A stretch of 64,000 nucleotides of DNA, from assembly GCF_014646095.1 (NCBI RefSeq), contig NZ_BMMU01000002.1:372001-436000 (forward strand), given 5' to 3'. The notes beneath the pieces are model-generated. The model made no database searches. It saw only the letters and a list, made by a program, of their open reading frames with translations, and was not told where the DNA came from. This document shows positions 26,669-36,028 of this stretch, one piece after another; position 1 is the stretch's first letter, and every line of letters starts with the position of its first letter. This stretch comes from Streptomyces lacrimifluminis. Lineage in GTDB: Bacteria; Actinomycetota; Actinomycetes; Streptomycetales; Streptomycetaceae. Position numbers and translations under genes: made by a program.

Positions 26669-27433
26669 ATGGAGCCGCAGCTGACCCACAGTGCCGCCGA
26701 CGGGATCGCCACCGTCGTCATCCGCCACCCGGCCAAGCGCAACGCCATGACGGCCGGCATGTGGCGTGCGCTGCCGCCGCTGCTCGCCGGCCTGGCCGCC
26801 GATCCGGACGTCCACGCCCTGGTGCTCACGGGAGCGGGCGGGACGTTCTGCGCGGGGGCCGACATCTCGACGCTCCAGGGCTCGCCGGAGGAGGCGCAGC
26901 GGCTGTCCGTGCTGGCGGAGGACGCGCTCGCGGCCTTTCCGAAGCCGGTGCTCGCGGCGATTCGCGGGCACTGTGTGGGCGGCGGGGCACAGCTCGCGGC
27001 GGCCTGCGATCTGCGGTTCGCCGAGGAGGGGGCACTGTTCGGGGTGACTCCGGCGAAGCTGGGCCTGGTGTACTCGGCGTCCTCCACGCGGCGGTTGGCG
27101 GCCCTGGTGGGCCCGGCGACGGCCAAGTACCTGTTGTTCTCGGGCGAGTTGATCGACGCGGAGCGCGCGCTGCGCACCGGGTTCCTCGACGAGCTGGTGC
27201 CCGGGGGCGAACTCAACAAGCGGGTCGCGGAGTTCACCCGTCTCCTCGCCTCGCGTTCGCGCCTCACCCAGGCGGCGGCGAAGGAGTTCGCGGACGGGCG
27301 CACCGACCGGGACGCGTACTGGGCAGAGCAGGCGCGGGAGAGCGGCGAAGCCACGGAGGGCGTCGCCGCGTTCCTGGAGCGCCGTACCCCCGACTTCTCC
27401 TGGACGGGGCCGGCGTCGCCCACGCCACGGTGA
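26669..27433 (+). CDS. Crotonase-family protein lacking the usual hydratase glutamates
   Basis: A 254-residue enoyl-CoA hydratase/isomerase-family protein with the fold hallmarks PAKRNAMTAGMW, GTFCAGADIS (oxyanion hole) and CVGGGAQLAAACDLRF. The two catalytic glutamates of classical hydratases are replaced: Gln108 in GGGAQLA where GGGxELA is usual, and Ala129 in TPAKLGL where PExxLG is usual. It may therefore be an isomerase, thioesterase or ligand-binding crotonase rather than a hydratase. Start ATG 26669 fits the family N-terminus (MEPQLTHSAADGIATV). The 3' end abuts the truncated antisense gene. Confidence 0.88.
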   Translation: MEPQLTHSAADGIATVVIRHPAKRNAMTAGMWRALPPLLAGLAADPDVHALVLTGAGGTFCAGADISTLQGSPEEAQRLSVLAEDALAAFPKPVLAAIRGHCVGGGAQLAAACDLRFAEEGALFGVTPAKLGLVYSASSTRRLAALVGPATAKYLLFSGELIDAERALRTGFLDELVPGGELNKRVAEFTRLLASRSRLTQAAAKEFADGRTDRDAYWAEQARESGEATEGVAAFLERRTPDFSWTGPASPTPR

Positions 27434-27767
27434 ACCGGCTGCGGGAGCGCAGCAGTTCGACCAGGTGCGCGGGTGCCTTGTGCGGGGCGCCGGTCGACCA
27501 GGCGCGGGAGCCCGGGCCGCCGGGGACCAGGAGGGTGTGCGGTACGGGTACGTCGGCGAGCGTCCCGTCCGGTACGAGGGTGAGACCGCTGGACGTGCGG
27601 ACCGGCTCCCCGGTCAGTGAGGCCGTACGGATGCGGTAGCTGCCCGGGTGCCGGGCCGAGGCCCCCGCGAGCACGTCGACCGGGCCGGAGACATCGGGAC
27701 TCTGGACGCCGTCGAAGAGGACGACGAGAAGGGTTCGTTGCGCCAGGCCCCGATTCCTGGCGGCCAC
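27434..27767 (-). pseudogene. Truncated GlxA-like (DJ-1/PfpI) regulator N-terminus
   Basis: From GTG 27767 the frame reads RTLLVVLFDGVQSPDVSG, then LTGEPVRTSSGLTLVPDG and HTLLVPGGPGSR. This is the typical start of a GlxA-family transcriptional regulator (DJ-1/PfpI domain preceding an AraC helix-turn-helix). Similarity stops after AHLVELLRS at about 27440, and the frame then runs antisense through the crotonase gene with no AraC domain. About 110 residues remain of a family normally near 320. It appears broken by deletion, with the junction at or close to the crotonase stop codon. Confidence 0.75.
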
Positions 27768-27896
27768 GGGTGATGGCGGCAATGACGGGTTTCCCACCCT
27801 TCCTGCCTTCGGCACGGGGCGGGCACGCATGGATGGCGATCTCCGAGGTATCCGATTGTTCCGGCCGCAGTGGCCGGACGACGAAAGGGGAGTTAC

Positions 27897-28028
27897 GTGT
27901 TCCGCGCGATCGCAGACGTACTGCGCCAGATCGGTGGCGCCATAGCCACCGTCGTTACTCTGCCGTTCCGGGCACTGGCCCGGCTGTTCGGCGGTGCCTC
28001 GAACTCGGCCCGCGGCCGCCGGACCTGA
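27897..28028 (+). CDS. LPFR-motif small protein
   Basis: A 43-residue ORF from GTG 27897 with GGGGAG 4 nt upstream: MFRAIADVLRQIGGAIATVV, then LPFRALARLFGG and a basic tail ending RGRRT. I recall a Streptomyces family named for its LPFR motif with this sequence. It has an amphipathic or membrane-surface helix and arginines at the end. Function is unknown; it lies just upstream of tex with a 105-bp gap and is probably expressed on its own. Confidence 0.8.
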   Translation: MFRAIADVLRQIGGAIATVVTLPFRALARLFGGASNSARGRRT

Positions 28029-28133
28029 GCCGGGCCCGTCCCGGCCCGCCGGGTCTGCCGCCCTGATCCCCGGATGTCGGTGCCACCTGCCACAATTGCC
28101 GCGCAACCTCAGTGGAGAAGGCGGTACGGGATC

Positions 28134-30533
28134 GTGACGACACCCCTCGTAGGGTCCATCGAAGGCAGGATCGCCGAGGAACTCGGCGTACGGGAGCGGC
28201 AGGTGAGGGCCGCCGTCGAGTTGCTCGACGGCGGCTCGACGGTGCCCTTCATCGCCCGCTACCGCAAGGAAGCGACCGAGATGCTCGACGATGCGCAGCT
28301 GCGCACGTTGGAGGAGCGGCTGCGCTATCTGCGGGAGCTGGAGGAGCGGCGGGCCGCGATCCTCGACTCGGTGCGCGAACAGGGCAAGCTGACGGCCGAG
28401 GTCGAGGCGCAGATCCGCGGTGCCGAGACGAAGGCCCGTCTGGAGGACATCTACCTGCCCTTCAAGCCGAAGCGGCGCACAAAGGCGCAGATCGCGCGCG
28501 AGGCGGGCCTGGAGCCGCTGGCCGAGGGACTGCTCGGGGACCCGTCCGTCGACCCGCTCGCCGCGGCGGCGGCCTTCGTCGACGCCGACAAGGGCGTCGC
28601 CGACGCGCAGGCCGCGCTGGACGGCGCCCGCTCGATCCTCACCGAGCGCTTCTCGGAGGACGCCGACCTGATCGGCGAGGTGCGCGAACGCATGTGGGTG
28701 CGCGGGCGGCTTGCCGCCAAGGTGAAGGAGGGCAAGGAGGAGGCCGGCGCGAAGTTCGCCGACTACTTCGACTTCACCGAGCCCTTCACCGCTCTCCCCT
28801 CGCACCGCATCCTCGCGATGCTGCGCGGCGAGAAGGAGGACGTCCTCGATCTGGTCCTGGAGCCGGAGGAGCCGACGGAGGGTCCTTCCTCGTACGAGGG
28901 GATCATCGCCCACCGTTTCGGGATCGCCGACCGCGGCCGTCCCGGCGACAAGTGGCTCAAGGACACCGTCCGTTGGGCCTGGCGGACCCGGATCCTGGTT
29001 CACCTCGGCATCGACGTGCGCCTTCGGCTGCGTACGGTCGCGGAGGACGAGGCGGTCAACGTGTTCGCGGCGAACCTGCGCGACCTGCTGCTCGCCGCCC
29101 CGGCCGGCACGCGCGCGACGCTGGGGCTGGACCCCGGGTTCCGTACGGGCGTGAAGGTGGCCGTGGTGGACTCGACGGGCAAGGCCGTCGCCACGGACGT
29201 GATCCATCCCCACGTACCGGCGAACAAGTGGGACGAGGCTCTCGCCAGGCTGGCGCGGCTCGCCAAGGAGCACTCGGTCGACCTGATCGCGATCGGCAAC
29301 GGTACGGCCTCCCGCGAGACGGACAAGCTCGCCGGTGAACTCATCGCCAAACACCCGGAGTTGAACCTCACCAAGGTGATGGTGTCCGAGGCGGGCGCGT
29401 CCGTGTACTCGGCGTCGGCGTTCGCCTCGCAGGAGCTGCCGGGCATGGATGTGTCGCTGCGCGGGGCGGTGTCGATCGCACGGCGGCTGCAGGACCCGCT
29501 GGCCGAGCTGGTGAAGATCGACCCGAAGTCGATCGGGGTAGGGCAGTACCAGCACGACCTGTCCGAGGTGAAGCTGTCGCGGTCGCTGGACGCGGTGGTC
29601 GAGGACTGTGTGAACGGGGTCGGTGTCGACGTCAACACGGCGTCCACGCCGCTGCTCTCGCGGGTGTCCGGCATCTCCTCCGGGCTGGCGGAGAACATCG
29701 TGGCGCACCGTGACGCGAACGGGCCGTTCACGTCACGGTCCCAGCTGAAGAGTGTCGCGCGGCTCGGGCCGAAGGCGTACGAGCAGTGCGCGGGGTTCCT
29801 GCGGATCCGGGGTGGGGACGACCCGCTGGACGCGTCCAGTGTGCACCCGGAGGCGTATCCGGTGGTGCGCCGGATGGTGAAGCAGGCGGGGAGCGGGGTG
29901 GCGTCGCTGGTAGGGAACACGGCGGTGCTGCGGTCGCTGCGTCCCGATGACTTCGTCGACGAGAAGTTCGGCCTGCCGACGGTGACGGACATTCTGCGCG
30001 AGCTGGAGAAGCCCGGGCGCGACCCGCGGCCCGCCTTCAAGACGGCGACGTTCAAGGACGGGGTCGAGAAGATCGGGGACCTGTCCTCCGGGATGGTGCT
30101 GGAGGGGGTCGTCACGAACGTGGCCGCCTTCGGGGCGTTCGTGGATGTCGGCGTCCACCAGGACGGGCTGGTGCATGTGTCCGCGATGTCCAGGACGTTC
30201 GTGAAGGACCCGCACGATGTCGTGAAGTCCGGTGACATCGTGAAGGTGAAGGTGCTCGACGTCGACATCCCGCGGAAGCGGATCTCGCTGACGCTGCGGC
30301 TGGACGACGAGGCGGTGGCCTCCGGCGAGGGGCAGGGGCAGGGGCAGGGACAGGGGCAGCAGGGCGGCGGTGGGCGGCCTCAGCGCGGCGGGCGTCCGCC
30401 GCAGCCTCGGCAGCGACAGCAGGGCCAGGGTCAAGGGGGCGGAGGGGGTCGGCAGCAGGCGCCCGCGCCGGGGAACAGTGCGATGGCTGATGCGTTGCGG
30501 AAGGCTGGGTTGGTGGATCCGAAGCGGCGGTGA
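28134..30533 (+). CDS. tex: Tex-family RNA-binding transcription accessory protein
   Basis: A 799-residue protein with the full Tex layout: N-terminal helical region ([29 protein letters not shown]), a YqgF/RNase-H-like domain ([17 protein letters not shown]), helix-hairpin-helix repeats ([22 protein letters not shown]) and an S1 domain ([16 protein letters not shown]). A Gly/Gln/Arg-rich tail of about 60 residues is an RNA-binding-like extension common in actinobacteria. Start GTG 28134 ([18 protein letters not shown]) fits homologues, though its ribosome site is weak. Acts on transcription or RNA in the cytoplasm. A terminator hairpin follows. Confidence 0.95.
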   Translation: MTTPLVGSIEGRIAEELGVRERQVRAAVELLDGGSTVPFIARYRKEATEMLDDAQLRTLEERLRYLRELEERRAAILDSVREQGKLTAEVEAQIRGAETKARLEDIYLPFKPKRRTKAQIAREAGLEPLAEGLLGDPSVDPLAAAAAFVDADKGVADAQAALDGARSILTERFSEDADLIGEVRERMWVRGRLAAKVKEGKEEAGAKFADYFDFTEPFTALPSHRILAMLRGEKEDVLDLVLEPEEPTEGPSSYEGIIAHRFGIADRGRPGDKWLKDTVRWAWRTRILVHLGIDVRLRLRTVAEDEAVNVFAANLRDLLLAAPAGTRATLGLDPGFRTGVKVAVVDSTGKAVATDVIHPHVPANKWDEALARLARLAKEHSVDLIAIGNGTASRETDKLAGELIAKHPELNLTKVMVSEAGASVYSASAFASQELPGMDVSLRGAVSIARRLQDPLAELVKIDPKSIGVGQYQHDLSEVKLSRSLDAVVEDCVNGVGVDVNTASTPLLSRVSGISSGLAENIVAHRDANGPFTSRSQLKSVARLGPKAYEQCAGFLRIRGGDDPLDASSVHPEAYPVVRRMVKQAGSGVASLVGNTAVLRSLRPDDFVDEKFGLPTVTDILRELEKPGRDPRPAFKTATFKDGVEKIGDLSSGMVLEGVVTNVAAFGAFVDVGVHQDGLVHVSAMSRTFVKDPHDVVKSGDIVKVKVLDVDIPRKRISLTLRLDDEAVASGEGQGQGQGQGQQGGGGRPQRGGRPPQPRQRQQGQGQGGGGGRQQAPAPGNSAMADALRKAGLVDPKRR

Positions 30534-30552
30534 GGCTTGGCGGAGCTTGGTG

Positions 30553-30581
30553 CCGGGTGCCCTGATCGTGCGGGCACCCGG
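30553..30581 (+). terminator. Terminator after tex
   Basis: CCGGGTGCCC (30553-30562) pairs perfectly with GGGCACCCGG (30572-30581) across a 9-nt loop, 19 bp beyond the tex stop codon. Confidence 0.75.
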
Positions 30582-30740
30582 TGCTGGTGCTGAGGTACGG
30601 GTGGGTCGCGCGGCCCGGCGTCAACGGGGCGCCGCCTGCACCCACCCGTGCCGCCCCTGGCGGCACGCATGCCCGCAGCTATGCCCTGCCGTGCCCGCAG
30701 CCCGGTACCCGCGAACTCCGCCCGCCTGGGGCAACCCGAC

Positions 30741-30850
30741 AGGCGCGCGGGGAACTGCGCGCTCAACCCCCACCGGCCCACAGCCGAACGAATCGGGACG
30801 GACGGGCTTTCAGAGGCGCGGGGAACTGCGCGACCAGCCCCCACCGGGCC
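30741..30850. repeat. Two tandem copies of a dispersed Streptomyces intergenic repeat
   Basis: Two related ~40-bp units lie head to tail between tex and the ABC-F gene: 30741-30783 and 30812-30850. Both contain CGCGGGGAACTGCGCG and then a CCCCCACCGG block. The same unit recurs at 53462-53500 and, inverted, at 34647-34705. All copies are intergenic next to gene ends. The remaining sequence from 30582 to 30864 contains no gene I can support. Confidence 0.8.
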
Positions 30851-30864
30851 CTCATCCGAGCGAA

Positions 30865-32508
30865 CTACGGCAGCTCCGACACCTTGCCGTCCGCCACCTC
30901 GAAGCGGCGGGTCACCTGTACCGCGTCCAGCATCCGGCGGTCATGGGTCACCAGGAGCAGGGTGCCCTCGTAGGTGTCGAGGGCCTGTTCCAGTTGTTCG
31001 ATGGCCGGGAGGTCGAGGTGGTTGGTCGGCTCGTCCAGGACGAGGAGGTTGACGCCCCTCCCCTGGAGGAGCGCCAGGGCCGACCGGGTGCGCTCGCCCG
31101 GGGACAGGGTCGCCGCCGGGCGCAGGACGTGCTCCGACTTCAGGCCGAACTTGGCCAGGAGCGTGCGGACCTCCGCCGGTTCCGTGTCGGGGACCGCCTC
31201 GCAGAACGCGTCCAGCAGCGCCTCGGGACCGAGGAAGAGCTTGCGGGCCTGGTCCACCTCGCCGACCACCACACCCGAGCCGAGCGTGGCGTGGCCCGCG
31301 TCCAGCGGGACCCGGCCCAGTAGGGCACCCAGCAGGGTCGACTTGCCGGCGCCGTTCGCGCCCGTGACCGCGATCCGGTCGGCCCAGTCGATCTGCAGGG
31401 TCACCGGGCCGAGGGTGAAGCCCGCGCGGCGCACCTCCGCGTCCCGCAGGGTCGCGACCACCGAGCCGGAGCGCGGGGCCGCCGCGATCTCCATGCGCAG
31501 TTCCCACTCCTTGCGCGGCTCCTCGACCACATCCAGGCGTTCGATCATGCGCTGGGTCTGGCGGGCCTTCGAGGCCTGCTTCTCGCTGGCCTCGCTGCGG
31601 AACTTGCGGCCGATCTTGTCGTTGTCGTTGTTCGCCTTGCGCCGGGCGTTCTTGACGCCCTTGTCCATCCAGCCGCGCTGCATCTGGGCCCGGTCCTGGA
31701 GCGCGGACCGCTTGTCGGCGTACTCCTCGAAGTCGTCGCGGGCGTGCCTGCGGGCGACGTCCCGTTCCTCCAGATAGGCCTCGTAACCGCCGCCGTACAG
31801 CTTGATCTGCTGCTGGACGAGGTCGAGTTCGAGGACCTTGGTGACCGTGCGGGTGAGGAACTCGCGGTCGTGGCTGACGACGAGGGTGCCGGCGCGCAGA
31901 CCCTTGACGAAGCGCTCCAGGCGCTCCAGGCCGTCGAGGTCCAGGTCGTTCGTCGGCTCGTCGAGGAGGAAGACGTCGTAGCGGGAGAGGAGCAGGGAGG
32001 CGAGGCCCGCCCTTGCCGCCTGGCCGCCCGAGAGGGACGTCATCGGCTGGTCCAGGTCCACGGTGAGGGCCAGGGAGCCGGCGACCTCCTCCGCCCGTTC
32101 GTCCAGGTCGGCGCCGCCGAGGTCGAGCCAGCGCTCCAGGCTCACCGAGTACGCGTCGTCCGCGCCCGGGGAGCCGTCCACCAGCGCCTGTGTCGCCTCG
32201 TCCATCACCCGCTGGGCCTCCGCCACGCCCGTGCGGCGCGCGAGGAACTCGCGGACGGTCTCGCCCTCCCGGCGCTCCGGCTCCTGCGGGAGATGGCCGA
32301 CGCTCGCGCTCGGCGGTGACAGGCGCAGTTCGCCCTCCTCGGGCGGGAGCAGCCCGGCCAGCATCCTGAGCAGCGTGGACTTGCCCGCGCCGTTGGCACC
32401 GACGAGCCCGATCACGTCTCCGGGGGCGACGACGAGGTCGAGCCCGGAGAAGAGCGAGCGGTCGCCGTGGCCGGCGGCGAGGTTCTTGGCGACGAGAGTG
32501 GCAGTCAT
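30865..32508 (-). CDS. ABC-F family ATPase (twin ATP-binding cassette, soluble)
   Basis: 547 residues with two nucleotide-binding domains and no membrane segments. Walker A sequences are GANGAGKST in both halves; signatures are SLSGGQAAR and TLSPGERTR; Walker B regions are LLDEPTNDLDL and VLDEPTNHLDL. A charged linker (about 230-330, rich in Arg/Lys) is the domain that reaches the ribosomal P site in characterised ABC-F proteins. It may be a translation factor or an antibiotic-resistance ABC-F; sequence alone does not decide. It is a single gene, 48 bp beyond the end of the upstream unknown gene. Confidence 0.92.
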   Translation of the reverse strand: MTATLVAKNLAAGHGDRSLFSGLDLVVAPGDVIGLVGANGAGKSTLLRMLAGLLPPEEGELRLSPPSASVGHLPQEPERREGETVREFLARRTGVAEAQRVMDEATQALVDGSPGADDAYSVSLERWLDLGGADLDERAEEVAGSLALTVDLDQPMTSLSGGQAARAGLASLLLSRYDVFLLDEPTNDLDLDGLERLERFVKGLRAGTLVVSHDREFLTRTVTKVLELDLVQQQIKLYGGGYEAYLEERDVARRHARDDFEEYADKRSALQDRAQMQRGWMDKGVKNARRKANNDNDKIGRKFRSEASEKQASKARQTQRMIERLDVVEEPRKEWELRMEIAAAPRSGSVVATLRDAEVRRAGFTLGPVTLQIDWADRIAVTGANGAGKSTLLGALLGRVPLDAGHATLGSGVVVGEVDQARKLFLGPEALLDAFCEAVPDTEPAEVRTLLAKFGLKSEHVLRPAATLSPGERTRSALALLQGRGVNLLVLDEPTNHLDLPAIEQLEQALDTYEGTLLLVTHDRRMLDAVQVTRRFEVADGKVSELP

Positions 32509-32556
32509 CAGAAAGCCGATCCTAGCTGCCGCGCGCGGTGCCCCGCGTCCCGTATT

Positions 32557-33609
32557 TCACCGGGCCATGGGCTCCACCAGGACGGTTCCCGCGGAACGTG
32601 CCACGAGGAACGACTCCCCCTTCACCGCCTTCGCGTCCAGGGCGATGCGGTGCCGGCCGGGTTCGAGGATGCCGTCGAAGACATCGAGCGTGTGGGTGCG
32701 GTACAGCCGGTCCAGGCGGTACGCGGTGAGGTGGACGCGGCAGGTGGAGGTGACCTCTATGCCCGCCTCGCCGTCGGCGGCGACCAGGCGGGTGAGGCGG
32801 CGTTGTTCCAAGGGGCTGCGGTCCAGGGCGTGTTCGATCTGGGCGACGAGGAGCGGGATGATCGGGGCGAGACCGTCGACGTACGCCACCTCGACGCCCG
32901 CGTGGTCGAAGGAGCGGCGTACGGCGGCACGTTCCTCCTCGTCGATCGCGCGGCCGAAGGCGACGGCGCCGTAGCCGCGCAGTTCGTCGGCGGGGACGTC
33001 CGTGGCGTCCCGGGTGATGTCGGCGCCGATGCCGATGGTGCGCAGGGCGGCGGCCAGCTTGGCGAGGACGGCGACGCGGGCGCCGATCAGCAGGACCCGG
33101 CGGCGGGCCGCACCGGACTCGGCGGAGTGCGCCTCCTCGGCGGTCTCCGCGGTGTCCAGGAGGGCGCCGAGCACTTCCCGGTACTCGGCGCCCGGGAAAC
33201 GGAAGGGTCCGATGCCGTGGTAGCCGTTGCGCTCCAGGTCGGCGTGGGTGTCCGTCTGCCAGGCGAAGTCTCGCCAGACGTAGTCGTCGCCGTCCTTCGC
33301 GATGGCCGCCGTCACGGCGCCGCATGCCAGGTCGGCGCACTCGGGACAGCCGTAGATGACGTAACGGCCGCCCACCAGGGGTGCGTCGGCCTCCAGGAGC
33401 AGGCCGCGGACCTGGGCGGTGAAGATCGCGGGCGGGATGTCGGAGGCGAGCGGGGAGACCGCGTCGAGGTCGGACAGCTGGTAGAGGAGGGGGCGGCCGT
33501 CGACGATGAAGTCGAGGAAGTCCCGGTGGACCTGGTAGTCACCGTTGGCGAGGACTCCACCGGCACGCATCGCCGGTGCCAGGCCGAAGGTCGCGTAGTC
33601 GGCAGACAT
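32557..33609 (-). CDS. Conserved protein of unknown function with Cys-rich motif
   Basis: 350 residues from ATG 33609 (MSADYATFGLAPAM). I do not recognise a characterised family. The N-terminal half (1-145) contains YGCPECADLACGAV, with Cys88, Cys91 and Cys96 spaced like a metal site, and a sequence reminiscent of immunity or SMI-like folds (FAWQTDTHADLERNGYHG). The C-terminal half begins RRVLLIGARVAVLAKLAAAL, a Rossmann-like strand-helix, and ends in a beta-rich segment. There is no signal peptide. It is divergent from the D-amino-acid-oxidase-like gene. The two halves look like separate domains. Confidence 0.8.
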   Translation of the reverse strand: MSADYATFGLAPAMRAGGVLANGDYQVHRDFLDFIVDGRPLLYQLSDLDAVSPLASDIPPAIFTAQVRGLLLEADAPLVGGRYVIYGCPECADLACGAVTAAIAKDGDDYVWRDFAWQTDTHADLERNGYHGIGPFRFPGAEYREVLGALLDTAETAEEAHSAESGAARRRVLLIGARVAVLAKLAAALRTIGIGADITRDATDVPADELRGYGAVAFGRAIDEEERAAVRRSFDHAGVEVAYVDGLAPIIPLLVAQIEHALDRSPLEQRRLTRLVAADGEAGIEVTSTCRVHLTAYRLDRLYRTHTLDVFDGILEPGRHRIALDAKAVKGESFLVARSAGTVLVEPMAR

Positions 33610-33675
33610 GCTGTGAGTATCCCCAGACGGGGACCGATCTGAGCACGGCATGACATATTCCGCTACGGTCCCCCG

Positions 33676-34629
33676 GTGGAGAAGCGGCGGAGTGGTGAAG
33701 TGATCGTGGTCGGCGGCGGGGTCATCGGCCTGACGACGGCGGTGGTGCTGGCCGAGCGTGGGCGCCGGGTCCGGGTGTGGGCGCGGGAGCCCGCCGAGCG
33801 GACCACCTCGGCAGTTGCGGGCGCGCTGTGGTGGCCGTACCGGATCGAGCCGGAGGCGCTCGCCGGGGAGTGGGCGCTCGCGTCGCTGTCGGTCTACGAG
33901 GGATTGGCGGACCGGCCCGGGGAGACGGGCGTACGCATGGTCGAGGGTGTACAGGCCGGGCTGCGGCTGGACGAGCTGGGATCGTGGGCGGCTCGGGTAC
34001 CCGAGTTGCGGGAGACGGACGAGGGCCTCCGGGCGCGGCTGCCGTTGATCGACATGCCGGTGCATCTGGGGTGGCTGCGGGAGCGGTTCCTCGCGGCGGG
34101 TGGAGTGGTGGAGAAACGATCCGTCAAGGATCTCGCCGAGGCCGGTGGGTCGGGCGATGCGGGCAGGGTGGACGTCGTCGTCAACTGCACGGGGCTCGGT
34201 GCGCGCGATCTCGTGCCCGACCCGGCCGTGCGTCCCGTGCGGGGGCAGTTGGTCGTCGTGGAGAACCCTGGGATCACGACGTGGTTCGCGTCGGCGGGGC
34301 ACAACGACGCCAAGAGCACGTACTTCTTTCCGCAGCCCGGCGGCCTGATACTGGGCGGCACGGCCGAGGAGGACGAGTGGTCGCTCGTGCCCGATCCGGC
34401 GGTGGCCGAGGAGATCGTGCGGCGCTGTGCGCAGGTGCGGCCGGAGATAGCCGGGGCGCGGGTGCTCGGCCACCGGACGGGGCTGCGGCCCACCCGCCAC
34501 GCGGTACGTCTGGACCGCGAGCTCCTCCCCGACGGGCAGGTGTTGGTGCACAACTACGGACACGGCGGCGCGGGGATCACGGTCGCGTGGGGATGCGCGC
34601 AGGACGCTGCGCGGCTCTGCGAGGACTGA
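33676..34629 (+). CDS. FAD-dependent D-amino-acid-oxidase-like enzyme
   Basis: 317 residues. It has the FAD-binding N-terminus VIVVGGGVIGLTTAVVLAER, the TTSAVAGALWWPYRI segment, a mid-protein VVNCTGLGARDLV and the C-terminal HNYGHGGAGITVAWGCA, which together match eukaryote-like D-amino-acid oxidases rather than sarcosine or glycine oxidases. HRTGLRPTR carries the substrate-carboxylate Arg expected in DAO. Start is GTG 33676 with no strong ribosome site. It would oxidatively deaminate neutral D-amino acids in the cytoplasm; the substrate is inferred. Confidence 0.9.
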   Translation: MEKRRSGEVIVVGGGVIGLTTAVVLAERGRRVRVWAREPAERTTSAVAGALWWPYRIEPEALAGEWALASLSVYEGLADRPGETGVRMVEGVQAGLRLDELGSWAARVPELRETDEGLRARLPLIDMPVHLGWLRERFLAAGGVVEKRSVKDLAEAGGSGDAGRVDVVVNCTGLGARDLVPDPAVRPVRGQLVVVENPGITTWFASAGHNDAKSTYFFPQPGGLILGGTAEEDEWSLVPDPAVAEEIVRRCAQVRPEIAGARVLGHRTGLRPTRHAVRLDRELLPDGQVLVHNYGHGGAGITVAWGCAQDAARLCED

Positions 34630-34646
34630 GCGATCGACGGGCCACG

Positions 34647-34713
34647 TGGTTCGTGTCGCTGCGGGCCGGTGGAGGCCGGTCGTGCGGTTCCCCGCGCCCC
34701 TGGGGGCGCGGGT
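34647..34713. repeat. Inverted copy of the dispersed repeat with a bidirectional hairpin
   Basis: Read on the minus strand, 34705-34647 gives CGCGGGGAACCGCACGACC and a CACCGGCCCGCAGCG block, a diverged copy of the repeat at 30.7 and 53.5 kb. CCCGCGCCCC (34692-34701) pairs with GGGGCGCGGG (34704-34713). It sits between convergent genes, so it can serve as a terminator in both directions. Confidence 0.75.
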
Positions 34714-34744
34714 TCGCACCCGCACTTCAACGGCACCGCCCCGT

Positions 34745-36028
34745 TCAGCAGCCGGTGTCCGCCTCCCCCGCCGTCAGGTGGTACGGCGCCCGCTCGTCGA
34801 GAAGCAGCGGCACGAGGGCGCGCAGCGACTGGCGCAGCGGCACGTAAGCTCCGGTCCCCGCCCCGTCGTTGTCCCGCCGTACCCGCACTCCGTGCAGCGC
34901 GAGTTCGTCGGCCACCTCCGTGTACTGGTCCCCGGTGAGCCGATAGCCGCACGCCGGATTCTCGATCACCTCGGCGGGTTCGGCCGGATCGTTGTCCGCG
35001 CCCCCGAGGTAGACCGGGCCGGTGTCCCGGTGTCCGGCCAGCCGGGCGGCGCCCGTGACCGCGTCGACCTGCCTGCCCCGCTCACCCGCGAAGCTGAACA
35101 GCCCTTTCAGCGCGCCGAGTTGGGAGTTCACCCGGCGTCGGTTGTTGTCCGGCTCCGGTGTCCCCTCCGTCGACGGTTCGACGCGGCTCTCGATCAGCAG
35201 CCCGACCGCGTGCTTCACACCGGAGATGTTCCGCAGGATGCGTTCCTGACCGTCCCCGGCGACCTGCCGGATCGGGTCACCGGTGACGGGGTCGGTCCAG
35301 ATGCCGTACGTACCGGTCGTGAACCCGGCGCTCTGGGCGGCCGGCCGTACGTACGTCTGCGACAGGGTCTGTGCCTCGGCGTGCACGGCCGTGTCGGTGT
35401 TGAGGTTGCGCGGCCAGAGGTCGAACAGGTCCTTGTCGTAGTACGGGGGCGTCGCCCCGTACTCGTGCAGGTCGTAGACCACGTCGGGCCTGCGGTCGCG
35501 GAGGACCGCCGCCATCGCCCGGGCTTCCGCCGTCCGCAGGGACAGATGGTCGCGGTTGACGTCGACGCCGTCGCTGTTGCCCCGGGTGCCGGCTGCCCGC
35601 CCGTCGGGGTTGGCCGTGGGGACGACGAGAACGGTGGTGCGCGACAGGAACGCCTTGGTCCGCGCGTCCTTCGCGTACGCCAGGTCGCGGATCGTCGTGA
35701 GACAGGCCTCCCGGCCGGACGGTTCGTCGCCGTGCTGGCTGCAGATGAGCAGCACGGTGCGGGTGGCGGGGCGTTCGCCGATGCGTACGAGTCGCAGGGG
35801 GCGGTTCTGCTCGGTGGTGCCGATGCGGGTGAGCGTCACGCGGTCGCTCGCCCGGTCGACGGCGGCGAGGAAGCCCTGCTCCTCGGGTTGGCTGGTCCAG
35901 CGGGCACCGTTCGTCTGCTCGAATCCGGTGCGTGGAGCCCGGCTTCGGTCCTCGGCCGCGTGGACGGGGGCCGACAGCAGGGGTGCGGCGAGGGCGGCGG
36001 CGATCACCGCGACCGCGAGCGCTTTCAT
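34745..36028 (-). CDS. Secreted zinc carboxypeptidase, peptidase family M14
   Basis: 427 residues with a Sec signal peptide ([24 protein letters not shown] is its span, residues 1-24). Zinc ligands: [13 protein letters not shown] supplies His and Glu, YDLHEYG the third His; the catalytic Glu is probably in [26 protein letters not shown] and the substrate Arg/Asn region are typical. The ATG at 36028 overlaps the S15 peptidase stop (ATGA), so the two secreted peptidases are co-translated. It should trim C-terminal residues from extracellular peptides. Confidence 0.92.
   Translation of the reverse strand: MKALAVAVIAAALAAPLLSAPVHAAEDRSRAPRTGFEQTNGARWTSQPEEQGFLAAVDRASDRVTLTRIGTTEQNRPLRLVRIGERPATRTVLLICSQHGDEPSGREACLTTIRDLAYAKDARTKAFLSRTTVLVVPTANPDGRAAGTRGNSDGVDVNRDHLSLRTAEARAMAAVLRDRRPDVVYDLHEYGATPPYYDKDLFDLWPRNLNTDTAVHAEAQTLSQTYVRPAAQSAGFTTGTYGIWTDPVTGDPIRQVAGDGQERILRNISGVKHAVGLLIESRVEPSTEGTPEPDNNRRRVNSQLGALKGLFSFAGERGRQVDAVTGAARLAGHRDTGPVYLGGADNDPAEPAEVIENPACGYRLTGDQYTEVADELALHGVRVRRDNDGAGTGAYVPLRQSLRALVPLLLDERAPYHLTAGEADTGC

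Noticed and set aside
27264..29708. 814-codon minus-strand open frame across tex
   Set aside because: Most of it is antisense to tex, which has complete Tex domains; only the 27434-27767 part shows real protein similarity.
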